Assembly (NCBI GenBank): GCA_030849075.1
Contig: JASAOO010003245.1
Span: 1-31,787 of the forward strand
Source of the DNA: Zelonia costaricensis
Taxonomy: Eukaryota; Euglenozoa; Kinetoplastea; Trypanosomatida; Trypanosomatidae
Reading direction: 5' to 3'
DNA: 31,787 nucleotides
In this document: piece after piece, positions 19,170 to 27,862 of the stretch
Position numbering within the stretch: position 1 is the stretch's first letter
Layout: every line of letters starts with the position of its first letter
Made by a program: the position numbers and the translations under genes
The notes under the pieces: model-generated
Told to the model about the DNA's origin: nothing
The model's input: the letters and a program-made list of their open reading frames with translations, nothing else
Database searches by the model: none

Positions 19170-19420
19170 GCGCCCACCGCCCCCCCCCCCCCCCCCCACC
19201 GCCCACTGTGGCGTGGAATGGGCGGCGGCGAAGGTGCCCACTGTGCGGTGGCAGCTCGGTGCCCGTTTGCAAGCCACATCGGTGTCCAGAGGGAGTTGAT
19301 GTATCTTGACTCAGCCTCGCATCAGAGCCTCACGTCGGCACTGCCACAGCGCTGCTCCCGGCGACAACCTCGCAGGGCCACCTGACGCACGCTTTCCTCC
19401 TCGTATGTACCCTTCAGAGA

Positions 19421-19475
19421 TCCCCAACCTGCTCCCCTCACCCTCTCCCGCCTCCTTCCTTTCCCTCGATCACAG
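19421..19475 (+). promoter_or_regulatory. Predicted spliced-leader acceptor for the DUF501 gene
   Basis: A strong C/T tract (19421-19467) is followed by ATCACAG, with AG at 19474-19475, 98 bases before the ATG at 19574. No other good tract lies between it and the start codon. Confidence 0.6.
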
Positions 19476-19573
19476 AGGCGGCGCACGTGGCGACCCCTCG
19501 GCCTTCCATCGACGACCCCTCCCTCTCTTACCCCCGTCAGACAGCGGCCCACTCGCTGCTGCAGCGTACTGCC

Positions 19574-20461
19574 ATGTCAGGCACCGCCAGCCCTGCTGGC
19601 TCGAAGCAGAATGTGTACGCTGAGGCCGCCGACCCAACGCGGTACCGGGTTGCGGACGCCCCCCTCTTCACGTGTGCCGAGCACGGGGAGGCGTGCGTGC
19701 TGTGCGTCACGGCCGGCAAGAACGGCCGCAACGGGCGCACGGCCGCGGTTGGGGCGACGCTCTTCTGGCTGACGTGCCCGCACCTCAACGCCATCATTGC
19801 GCGCCTGGAGGGGCACCGCGGCGTGCCGACCGTGACAGCAGCCATGGCCCGGCACGCGCCACTGCGCGCGTGGCACGTGCAGTCGAACGACGTGTACGCC
19901 CGCCGTGCCGAGGAGCTGCTGAGCGATGAGCAGTGGGGCTTCTTCGAGGCCCACTTCCTCTCCAGCAGCGAGCCTCTCTTGCAAAAGTACGGCAACGCCG
20001 CGGTGAGCCACGCCGAGGACATGAAGTGCCTGCACGCCCTTGTCGCGCAGACCCTTGCCGGCGCTGCGAACCCGATCGGCTCCGTCGTGCTGAACTACGT
20101 GCTGTTCCTCCACCAGCTCATCCACGCGTGGGTACGCGAGCCTGAGGCCGCCGAGGACGCCACGCGGCAGGCAATGCGCACAGCCTTGGACAGCGCCGCC
20201 CTCTTCGAGACGTTCATGGACGCCACCGTGCGGGCCGTCGCGTCGCGCAGGCTTGCCGACTGGCGCGAGCTCGGCGGCGCAGAGCTGCAGGTGCTGCACC
20301 CCGAAGGCACCCTGGGCGACGCTGCGGCGGCACTGTATGTGTGGTGCGCAGACGCGCAGCTTTCCTCGTGCAGCCCTGACCTCTGCGCGTGCGCATTGGC
20401 GGTGCTCACGGCGCTTGAGGGGAAGCCGCCGCGGCGGCACAAGAAGCACCGCATCAACTGA
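19574..20461 (+). CDS. DUF501-family protein
   Basis: The 295-residue protein carries the two signature blocks of DUF501. TLFWLTCPHLNAIIARLE (62-79) matches the bacterial T-x-[FY]-[WY]-L-T-x-P-x-L...R-L-E block. MKCLHALVAQTLAGAANPIG (150-169) matches the K-C-L-H...N-P-[VI]-G block. The function of the family is not established. Cys34, His37, Cys41, Cys44, Cys68, His70, Cys152 and His154 could form a metal site, which is inference. Residues 170-280 form a eukaryote-type helical extension beyond the bacterial domain. The tail (KPPRRHKKHR, 284-293) is basic and might act as a nuclear or nucleic-acid-binding patch. In actinobacteria the gene sits near enolase and an exopolyphosphatase-like gene, but nothing comparable is here. 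The ATG at 19574 is the first in frame; upstream there is only a GTG. Confidence 0.85.
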   Translation: MSGTASPAGSKQNVYAEAADPTRYRVADAPLFTCAEHGEACVLCVTAGKNGRNGRTAAVGATLFWLTCPHLNAIIARLEGHRGVPTVTAAMARHAPLRAWHVQSNDVYARRAEELLSDEQWGFFEAHFLSSSEPLLQKYGNAAVSHAEDMKCLHALVAQTLAGAANPIGSVVLNYVLFLHQLIHAWVREPEAAEDATRQAMRTALDSAALFETFMDATVRAVASRRLADWRELGGAELQVLHPEGTLGDAAAALYVWCADAQLSSCSPDLCACALAVLTALEGKPPRRHKKHRIN

Positions 20462-20945
20462 CACGAGCGCCCCGCCGTCGCGTCGTCGTTGGGGTGGAGC
20501 GAGAGGGGGGAGGCCGTGGCACCAAAGGCGGAGCCGACACGTCCCAACCAAGATGTCCGCAGCGACAACGCGTAACTCACCAGCTATGCCGCCTAAAGCG
20601 AGGTTTGCGGTCCAATACCCACCTCGAAAAAAAACACACACACCAACACACACATGGACACGAGCGATGGTTTATAGCCAGGGAGGGTTCTCAACGTGCC
20701 ACGGCACGTAAGAACTTGTAGTGCCTTCCCCCTTCCGCCAGCTCGTGAAGAGCGCACAGAAGAAGGCCAACACCAGTGTGGCTGCGACTTCTCAGACACG
20801 ACGTATGCAGGCCCAAGCAGGTCGCACGTGCTTGTTGGCCGTCTTTCTCTGCGAAGCGCTCCCGTAAGTCAGCACCTCCGATGCCCACGAGGCTGCTTGG
20901 TGAGTGGCGCTGGGAAAAACGAAGGTCCACAGGTGTGGGTTCTGC

Positions 20946-21026
20946 ACGTGCTCCTGCTTCTTCCTCGCCCCTCTCCGGACCCACCTCCTCTGCACGCGTT
21001 GATTGGCATTCACATTTGCCGCAAAG
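20946..21026 (+). promoter_or_regulatory. Possible spliced-leader acceptor for the Sfi1-like gene
   Basis: A C/T-rich tract (20946-21000) has its first AG at 21025-21026, giving a 206-base 5' UTR. A weaker alternative is the tract at 21181-21198 with AG at 21208-21209, just 23 bases before the ATG. The choice is uncertain. Confidence 0.3.
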
Positions 21027-21088
21027 TGCCCCATTCCTGGGCCTCAGCGCTTGCCTGCGGCCAACGTCTTAACGCGCGCAAGCCGCTG

Positions 21089-21118
21089 ACACACACACAC
21101 AACCACACACACACACAC
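21089..21118 (+). repeat. CA microsatellite
   Basis: Two CA arrays are separated by one AACC interruption. It is a simple repeat in the 5' flank of the Sfi1-like gene. Confidence 0.9.
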
Positions 21119-21232
21119 CCGCGTTGCCACACGCTCGCGGCGATGCAGCGAATAGGGGAGACGTTACTCAGCCCCACGCCTTGACTTCACTTTTTCTGAA
21201 AACTGGGAGGGCGAAGAGGACGCATCTAGGTC

Positions 21233-22288
21233 ATGCACCGCGCTGCTCCTTCCTGGCCACTGCCGCGCGATGCCTCCTTTGCCGCGAAGGAGCTGCACTC
21301 TACCACGTACGCGTCTGGCAGCAGCGTCTCGGTGCAGCCGGCACCACCGCTTTCAACCTTGCAGCGGCAGTCATGTTCTGAGGCGACACGAGCCCGACCT
21401 CCGTATGGCTCCGCCGCGCCTATGCACGTGGGCGAGCCCGCGCGTCTCGTTGCCAAGCGCGACCGTACCGCCGTGCTCGTCGACCTGCAACACATCCGCG
21501 CGGAGGCGAACACAGCCGTGGTGGACCGCTGGTTTCTGCGGTGGGCCCTTTGGGCAGTTCGCCGCGCCGCCCTCCGCCGCGTGCAAGACAGCACACGTCG
21601 CAGGCTCTGGCACCGCGTCGGTGCGCGCTGCTTCGCGTGGTGGCGTCTCGTGACGGAGCGGCGCATGTGTCGTGAGATGCTGTATCAAGAGGCTGCCGCG
21701 CGGGAGCGCGTCCTTGTAGTTGATGGGGTGTGCCGCGGTGCGTGGCAGCGGTGGCGTCAGTGGGCCCACGCGCGCGCTGTGTCCCGAGCCCGTGCGACGC
21801 GGCTAGGCTTGATCAACCGGCAGCGTCACGCCATTTCAAGGTTTCGCGCCTGGACGTATCACCCGCAGCGGTGCGGTCAGCTGCGCGCTGTGGTGCAGAT
21901 TCGCTTTGCGGCGGAGCGCTCGCTAGCCCGCTTTGTTCTCGTGCAGTGGCGCTTGCACACGCTGCAGGGCTGCCTCCTCTTTCCCCTGCAGGTGCGTGCG
22001 GCGCACGAGGTGGCGGTGGCGGCTTTCCGCAGATGGCAGCGCCGCGCACATGTGATGGCACGCCTGCACGCGTTGCGGTTCGAGGGCCTTGAGCGACTCG
22101 CGCGCCGCTGTGTTGATCGCTGGAAGCGGTGGCTCCGTCGACGATTGCAGGCCGCGCTGCTGCAGCGGACGAATGAGGCCCGCCTTCAACTGCGTGTGCT
22201 GTCGAAGTGGAGGTGGCGGCATGAGCTGCACGCGCTCAAGTATGAGGAGTGCGCCGCGCCGCGCAGCGTGTCTCGTCTTTTTTCCTGA
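21233..22288 (+). CDS. Sfi1-like Trp/Arg repeat protein (candidate centrin-binding)
   Basis: The 351-residue protein has a loose N-terminal region (1-90), then eight helical units, each centred on an aromatic/Arg motif: VVDRWFLRW (96-104), ARCFAWWRL (131-139), GAWQRWRQW (169-177), ISRFRAW (201-207), LARFVLVQWR (231-240), AVAAFRRWQR (261-270), RRCVDRWKRW (291-300) and VLSKWRWR (322-329). Their spacing is about 28 to 38 residues. This agrees with Sfi1 repeats, which end in a [FL]-x-x-W-[KR] motif and bind centrin along one long helix. The protein is therefore a candidate basal-body or centrin-associated component. It is much shorter than yeast Sfi1 (over 900 residues, about 20 repeats), so it would hold far fewer centrins. 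A second in-frame ATG at 21422 would keep all repeats. The general Arg/Trp-rich composition could mislead, hence moderate confidence. Confidence 0.75.
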   Translation: MHRAAPSWPLPRDASFAAKELHSTTYASGSSVSVQPAPPLSTLQRQSCSEATRARPPYGSAAPMHVGEPARLVAKRDRTAVLVDLQHIRAEANTAVVDRWFLRWALWAVRRAALRRVQDSTRRRLWHRVGARCFAWWRLVTERRMCREMLYQEAAARERVLVVDGVCRGAWQRWRQWAHARAVSRARATRLGLINRQRHAISRFRAWTYHPQRCGQLRAVVQIRFAAERSLARFVLVQWRLHTLQGCLLFPLQVRAAHEVAVAAFRRWQRRAHVMARLHALRFEGLERLARRCVDRWKRWLRRRLQAALLQRTNEARLQLRVLSKWRWRHELHALKYEECAAPRSVSRLFS

Positions 22289-23305
22289 GAGGGCGCCGCT
22301 GTGACACAGGGAGCTTCCCAGTTCGTTGAGGTGTCACCCGTCTCCCTCATCCGCAGGCACCAGAGACGGAAAGCCGCCGCGGCTGTCGAGCATATGGTCT
22401 GCTACAGGTGTCACACACACACACATACACACAAACAAAAAAGGAAACAACAACTTCGGCACTCGGATAAAACTGCACTGTTGCGTTGCATTGGGGTGCG
22501 CGTCACCCGAGCCTGATTCCGCGCGCTGGGTGCGCGTTTCGACAAGGGAGGTCGGGTGGGAGAGGGAAAAGAAAGTACCTCGGCGCGGGCCGAGTTGACG
22601 TGTGCGGGGCTGCCTGTGCAGGTTTTCAAGAAACGAGCCACACAAACCGTCGGCAGTGAGCTTCTGCTTTCCACAGGTCCACCTCGCTGCGTCGCTACTC
22701 CGCCCCTCGACTTGCTCGCTTCTCCCCGAGCTCTCATGAATGCACCTCGCCCTCCGCACCACATCGTCTTCGTTCCCACCGCCCCTCCGCCTCGGCAACC
22801 CACTGAATTGACCCACGAAAACAACAACCACAACCACACCACCATAGCTCTCTCTCTCTCTCGCTCCACGTCTACCCCCCTAAACTCCTTGCTTTACTCG
22901 CTCCGCGTGCTGTTTTTTTTTTTTTGTGCGTTTCGGCTCTCGCGTGACTGACAACCGGTGCCACTTTTTTTTCTGTCGTTTTGAGATTCAAGTGAAGGCT
23001 CTTGGTCGGTCATCACATCCGTTGTCGCAATCGAAGGCTGGATTCTCGGCCCCTCGCCCCACCCCCTCGCACCGCACTCGGTGCAGCACATTGTTGAACC
23101 GCCGGGCGCTGTTGCCCCCCTCCCCCCTCCTCCACTCGACCTCCTCAATACACTCCTCCGCCTCTTTCCAGAAGGCGCCGACGTCTGTGAACGCAAAAAA
23201 GGCAGAGAAAAGGAAAAGGCAGCAATACACATTAGCAACGTGAAAGCCTCTCCACCTCTTTCACCCTTTTCAAGCAAATCTGCACACACGCCAACGCACA
23301 CACGG

Positions 23306-23333
23306 ACACACACACACACACACACACACACAC
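23306..23333 (+). repeat. CA microsatellite
   Basis: An unbroken CA array of about 14 units lies directly before the pyrimidine tract of the SPT1 splice acceptor. Confidence 0.95.
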
Positions 23334-23344
23334 GACCCACAACG

Positions 23345-23370
23345 GTTTCTTCACCCCCCTCTCCTCCCAG
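23345..23370 (+). promoter_or_regulatory. Predicted spliced-leader acceptor for SPT1
   Basis: A compact tract (TTTCTTCACCCCCCTCTCC, then TCCCAG) ends in AG at 23369-23370, 121 bases before the ATG at 23492. This is one of the cleanest acceptors in the window. Confidence 0.6.
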
Positions 23371-23491
23371 CTTCCTCCTGCGCGCCGCGTGCCTCCCTGT
23401 CACGCTGCTCTAAAAAGGGACGCAGACACGCAAGCCCGTCCCAGCGTCTTTTTGGCGCCTCCCTCCCCACCAACAAAGAAAAAAAGAAAAG

Positions 23492-24958
23492 ATGACGTCT
23501 GTTTTCACGGCGCTGTCGCAGCAGCTGCTGGACCACCCGTTCCACATCGTCCTCGAGCTCTTCTTTGCTGTGGCGCTGGGGTATCTGCTGCTGCAGCGGT
23601 CCAGCCGCCGCGGCACGGCGAGGCCGCCGAAGCCGGTCAACATGCCCTCGCCCGAGGAGCAGGAGCGCCGCATCGCCGCCTTTCAGTCGGCCCCGTTCCG
23701 CGCCGAGTGCTCGACCACATCGAACGTGCCTGTGCCGGACTACCACGGCATGACGGAGGTGGTGGGGCGCGACGGGAGCCACATCACGATCGTGCGGCCG
23801 GGCACGACGGAGGTGGAGGAGTGCCTCGACTTTGCCACGTACGACTTCCACTCCTTCTCGACCCTGCCCGAGATCGTCGACGTCGCACGCGCTGCTGTGA
23901 ACGCCTACGGTGTTGGCAGCTGCGGGCCGCGCAGCTTCTACGGCACCATCAAGCCGCACCTCCTGGTCGAGCAGGACCTAGCCAAGTTTCTCAAGACGGA
24001 AGACGCAGTCGTGTACAGCTTTGCGTACGCCACGATTGCGACGCTCATCTCGTGCTTCTCGAGCCGCGGCGACTACCTCGTGTACGACGACGGTGTCAGC
24101 ACTTCCGTGATGGAGGGGTGCACGCTGTCTCGGTCTGACATCCGCCCGTTCAAGCACTGCAACATGAAGAGCCTGGAGGAGCGGCTGAAGGAGGTGGTGG
24201 CCAAGGATGGCTACAGTAAGCCGCACCGCCGCTACGTCGTGACGGAGGGCGTCTTCAGCGAGACGGGCGATATCAGTCCGCTGCCACAGATCCTTGAGCT
24301 GTGCCGCAAGTACAAGTTCCGCCTCGTCCTGGATGACAGCTACGGCTTCGGCGTCCTGGGCAAGACGGGCCGCGGCACCCCGGAGCACTTCAACATCCCA
24401 CCCATGGACGTGGATGTGTACGTGGGTAGCCTCAGCACGGCGATGGGCGCCGTCGGCGGCTTCTGCGCCGGTGCGTCGATGATGGTGGATCACCAGCGCC
24501 TCGCCGCCACCGCCTACGTCTTCTCCGCGTCCCTGCCGCCGTACGTGACGGCGTCCGTCTCGCAGTCGCTCGCCGTTCTGGACCGCGACTCGAGCTTTGT
24601 GGCGAAGCTGCAGAAGCACACGAAGCGCATGCGCCAGCACCTCCGCGATGCCCACTTCAACCCCGACAAGATCAAGCTGGTTGACAGCATCGACGACGCC
24701 TCGCCCGTCATGCTGCTCGCAGTCGAGCCGGCGTACGTGAAGAGCGAGGGTCTCGAGAAGGTTGAGGGGCGCTTGCAGCGTGTCATCAACACACTCCAGA
24801 AGAAGAAGGTGGCTGTTGTCCGCAACGTCTTCACAACGGACGAGCCGGTTACCACTCTGTCTGGCCTCCGTGTCGTCGCCAAGAGCCTCGCGAGCGACGC
24901 CGAGGTGACGTCGGCGCTACAGGCCATCGAGGCCGCCGTAAAAGCGGAGTTTGCGTAG
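23492..24958 (+). CDS. SPT1: Serine palmitoyltransferase subunit 1 (LCB1 type)
   Basis: The 488-residue protein is an alpha-oxoamine synthase of the LCB1 class, the non-catalytic partner of LCB2. The pair condenses serine with a fatty acyl-CoA to start sphingolipid synthesis at the ER membrane. A membrane span is at about 16-35. The substrate-loop motif YGVGSCGPRSFYGT (139-152) and the fold-type I aspartate in LVLDDSYGFGVLG (278-290) are present. At the place where LCB2 carries the PLP-binding lysine in T-x-T-K, this protein has SLSTAMGAVGGFC (313-325) with no lysine, which separates LCB1 from LCB2. Cys144 aligns with human SPTLC1 Cys133, the residue mutated in hereditary sensory neuropathy. 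LCB2 is not in this window. The start at 23492 precedes the membrane anchor and follows a clear splice acceptor. Length fits the family. Confidence 0.93.
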   Translation: MTSVFTALSQQLLDHPFHIVLELFFAVALGYLLLQRSSRRGTARPPKPVNMPSPEEQERRIAAFQSAPFRAECSTTSNVPVPDYHGMTEVVGRDGSHITIVRPGTTEVEECLDFATYDFHSFSTLPEIVDVARAAVNAYGVGSCGPRSFYGTIKPHLLVEQDLAKFLKTEDAVVYSFAYATIATLISCFSSRGDYLVYDDGVSTSVMEGCTLSRSDIRPFKHCNMKSLEERLKEVVAKDGYSKPHRRYVVTEGVFSETGDISPLPQILELCRKYKFRLVLDDSYGFGVLGKTGRGTPEHFNIPPMDVDVYVGSLSTAMGAVGGFCAGASMMVDHQRLAATAYVFSASLPPYVTASVSQSLAVLDRDSSFVAKLQKHTKRMRQHLRDAHFNPDKIKLVDSIDDASPVMLLAVEPAYVKSEGLEKVEGRLQRVINTLQKKKVAVVRNVFTTDEPVTTLSGLRVVAKSLASDAEVTSALQAIEAAVKAEFA

Positions 24959-25103
24959 GAGTCGGTCAAGGAGCCGCCCTCCCATGCGCGGCACCTCCTT
25001 TTGCTGAGAGCCACGCGCCCATACAGCCGGCGGCTTGAAGCGTTTTTCTTTTCTGCACTCCTCTTTTGTTCTCGGAGGTGCTTCGCCCCGCCCCGCCCCA
25101 CCC

Positions 25104-25236
25104 CGCCCCCGTCTCTTCAGTGGACGCAGTGGTTTCACGATTCTCTCTCGCCCTTTGTTTGGCCCTTTTNCGCCCCCGTCTCTTCAGTGGACGCAGTGGT
25201 TTCACGATTCTCTCTCGCCCTTTGTTTGGCCCTTTT
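25104..25236 (+). repeat. Exact 66-base direct duplication flanking a single N
   Basis: Bases 25104-25169 and 25171-25236 are identical (both start CGCCCCCGTCTCTTCAG and end TTTGGCCCTTTT) and are separated only by the N at 25170. This is the pattern left when two contigs with an unmerged overlap are joined, so one copy is probably false. Confidence 0.9.
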
Positions 25237-27212
25237 CTTTTCGTACTAAACCCGTTGAAGTTTGTACCACGCCTTCCTCGTGGTGTTTTGTATTTGTTTT
25301 CCTTTTCTTCTTTCCAGGTCTGTCGTGCGAGCCTTCTCCCGTGTACGGCAACGGTGTGTTCGTCGCATTGCTCGTGGTGTATGTGTATTTGTGTGGAAGT
25401 ACGCTCGTGTGTGCGTGCGTGTGTGTCCGTGTGCTCCTGGCTGTGTTTGGCACGGCGGGTTTACACGGCAGCTTATGCGAGCGTGGATTGTGGTGAGCCG
25501 CTCACGCCCACAGCACTCGGCAGGGTCAGTCGGAAAGAAAAAGGAACAGGAAAGCGAATGCAGGTGCAAGCGTGCATATGGGGAACAGACCTGATAGAGT
25601 TTGTATCGGTGCACCCTTCAGCGCCTCCCGTGGCTGGGCAAGACACCCCACGTGAGGCGGGACCCCCAACTTCGCGAGCGAGGCAAAGGGTCTCTCCCTA
25701 ATGTGCCCGACGAACGCCCACCTGGCCGCGCGTGCGCATCGAACACGGCGATCCGCCACGTTCAGGATCGCAACAAATGACGTCCATGGAAAACGTATGG
25801 TCTTCCTTGATCACATAGCTTCACTTTGCATGCACTCCTCCCTTCCGCTGCCGTTCCCTCGTCTTGTTGGACACACGTCACCCCGACGCCGTCTCCACGT
25901 GCCTGGTCCGACGCCTCCTCTCTCCCCCGGTGCCTGGGCACTGCTGCAATCTCGCACCTTCTTTTCCGTTGCCTCTCGACGTCTGATGCCACAAGTGTAA
26001 GCAGCCGAGTTTTGTGCGGCTTGCTAGGGAACGCAGAGGGCCTTTCACACCCAACCCAGTTCTCTTCGACTTCTCTCCGGAGCCGCAGGCCCGGCAACCG
26101 CGAAGAGCGGCCGCGCTGCTCGTGCCACACTGCGCTGATCAGCGGTCGCGTGCGTATCCGTACGCCGGCTTGCAGTGTCGACGTGCTACGCGACGCCCCC
26201 CCCTCTCCTCTCCTCCTCGCCCTCTGCCCACCCGCAGGAGCCTTCTCCGCATTCTCTGCCTCGCCCTTGCAAAGCGGCCTTTCTTTTTCGTCCGCGCGCG
26301 TGTGTGCGTGTGGTCGTGTGAACGACGCGCGCTTTTTTTTTTTCGCCTTGCTCCTGAACCCCTTCCGCTTGCCTGCCCTAGACACCTCCCGTGTTTCTCC
26401 AGCCCGTTACACCGCCTCCGTCTCCATCGTACTCGTCTGCGACTTCACCACATCGCCATTGGCGACTCTGTTGCTCGATTGGTTCGTCGACACTTGGCGC
26501 CTGGCCTGCCTTTACATCTTTTTTCTTCTTTCTGAGCGGGTATCTCCTCCGTCCCCCTGTGAGCCACTCACTCCTTCTCTGTGCGTGTCTGTCTTGGTCT
26601 CTGCGTACCTATTAGCGAGCAAGGGGTGTTGGCTTCCACGTGCCGCGGCGTCTGCGTCCCTACCTTCGCAACCGTGCGCGTGTGTGTGTCTGTGTGTGCG
26701 TGTTTGTGTGTGTCTTTGTGTGCTCAGCGTTGGTGCTAGAGGCACTGCTGCCGCGCCGTTTGTGCTCCCCCTCCTTCCTCACCGTACCGACCCTTTGCAT
26801 TTGCCCGGGCACGGCGCGCCACGGCAGCTTGCGTGAATTGCGGTGCACTTGCCACCACACCTCCTTCTTTATTATTCCCGCCTTCTGACACCCCTCGCTT
26901 TCTTTTTTTTCGGCTCCTATTTTCTTGATTGATGCGCGTTGCGCTCGACCTCCTCCCTTCCGACTTCTTCCCCCTTTTTTCGTTTTCTTTTTTTGTTTGT
27001 ACCCTACGTGAGCTTTTCACCAGTGGTACTGTTCCATGTACGTAGATTAGTGACTCTCTTCCCGCCTGCCTTTGTTCGTCTCTCCTCCCCCCTCTGATCT
27101 CCTCTCCTCCCCCTCCCCCCTTCCTCGAACCAGCCCATCCATCCGCCCTCGCCATTGTCTGCCATTTTCCCCGTTTGCCGCTCTACGCTTTAAACAAAAA
27201 CAAAAAAAAAGA

Positions 27213-27249
27213 GCCTGTCTTCGCCTGTCTTCGTCTGTCTTCGCCTGTT
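27213..27249 (+). repeat. Ten-base minisatellite, unit CCTGTCTTCG
   Basis: Three and a half tandem units follow each other, with one C-to-T change in the third and drift in the last. The array is pyrimidine-rich and lies far upstream of the 499-residue protein gene. Confidence 0.85.
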
Positions 27250-27515
27250 TTGTGTGTTTCTTTGTTCTGTTAACGCTGGCTGCGTACAAACCCTCCTTCC
27301 GTTTTCTTCCCTCATTTCCTTTTTTCTTGTTTTATTTGGTGCTCTCCGATCTCCGCCCCGACTGGCGTTTTCGTTGGCACGTTTCTTGCGCACGTGTTTG
27401 TCTGTGCTTCGTCTCTGCTGCACCACGAACTTCCATCTTCCGCGTCTCCTCCCACGCTGTTGCGCCTACGCCTGGGTGACAGGCGGGCTCCATCGATCCA
27501 CATTGCCTTGACAGC

Positions 27516-27541
27516 CGCCTTTTCCTCCTCCTCCCCAACAG
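27516..27541 (+). promoter_or_regulatory. Possible spliced-leader acceptor for the 499-residue protein gene
   Basis: A C/T tract including TTTTCCTCCTCCTCCCC is followed by AG at 27540-27541, 321 bases before the ATG at 27863. Later AGs at 27668-27669 and 27677-27678 are alternatives; both give a 5' UTR that includes the CA array. Confidence 0.35.
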
Positions 27542-27727
27542 CCCCCCAGCCCTGAGCCCTGCGCTCCTTTACAGCCTCTGCAAGCAACTTTCTCTTCTCT
27601 TTACGGGCTGTGTGCGTTGCCTGCGGAGCGGGCCACTGTCTTTCTCTCCCATCTTTCATCAATTGCGAGTTCTTCCAGCCCTTCGCTGCCAACGAACGCC
27701 TCTCGTGCATCGCGTCAGCGCCACAGC

Positions 27728-27728
<1 letters not shown>

Positions 27729-27771
<43 letters not shown>
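27729..27771 (+). repeat. CA microsatellite in the probable 5' UTR
   Basis: About 21 uninterrupted AC units lie 91 bases before the ATG at 27863. Depending on which acceptor is used, the array is part of the mature 5' UTR. Confidence 0.95.
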
Positions 27772-27773
<2 letters not shown>

Positions 27774-27862
27774 CACAAACTGCATCAGCAGAAAGCTGAA
27801 AGGTCACCGAGGCCAGTGCTGTCCCCTCCCCCCGCTTAGGCAACAGAGAAAGAAGAACGAGA

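Larger units (their letters stand above)
19023..19573. other. Intergenic region containing an assembly gap
   Basis: The stretch starts with a short spacer and then has 85 N (19085-19169) bordered by C-runs on both sides. After the gap come a C17 run (about 19180-19197), mixed GC-rich sequence with no gene, and a pyrimidine tract leading to the next splice acceptor. True length is unknown because of the gap. Confidence 0.8.
20462..21232. other. Intergenic region between the DUF501 and Sfi1-like genes
   Basis: No gene supported. It has an A/CA-rich patch (about 20628-20655), a stretch of mixed-complexity sequence (about 20700-20930) with no microsatellite or coding bias, a pyrimidine tract (about 20946-21000) and a CA microsatellite (21089-21118). 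Confidence 0.6.
22289..23491. other. Intergenic region upstream of the SPT1 gene
   Basis: No gene supported. Structure includes a CA tract (22411-22433), a CT run (about 22848-22861), a T13 run (22913-22925), a T8 run (about 22965-22972), a CA array (23306-23333) and the pyrimidine tract that ends at the SPT1 splice acceptor. The many pyrimidine tracts could allow alternative trans-splicing. Confidence 0.65.
24959..27862. other. Long intergenic region, 2.9 kb, no gene seen
   Basis: It contains the SPT1 3' UTR, an exact 66-base duplication around one N, GT-rich tracts (about 25380-25440 and 26680-26722), a T12 run (about 26332-26343), several T/C blocks (26880-27140 and 27300-27340), a ten-base minisatellite (27213-27249) and a CA array (27729-27771). 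Open frames here, including one of over 300 codons near 25826-26836, begin with non-ATG codons, are Ser/Pro/Cys/Leu-rich from pyrimidine composition and show no domain. Confidence 0.65.

Noticed and set aside
19200..19400. Mixed-complexity spacer sequence that might be a decayed SIDER retroposon (also 20500-20930 and 25600-25790)
   Set aside because: These blocks are less repetitive than the surrounding spacer, as SIDERs are, but I cannot match the 79-base signature by eye. A SIDER profile search would decide.
25826..26836. A 336-codon plus-strand frame in the long spacer
   Set aside because: It starts at a TTG, is dominated by Ser/Pro/Leu/Cys from pyrimidine-rich spacer DNA and runs through T and GT tracts.
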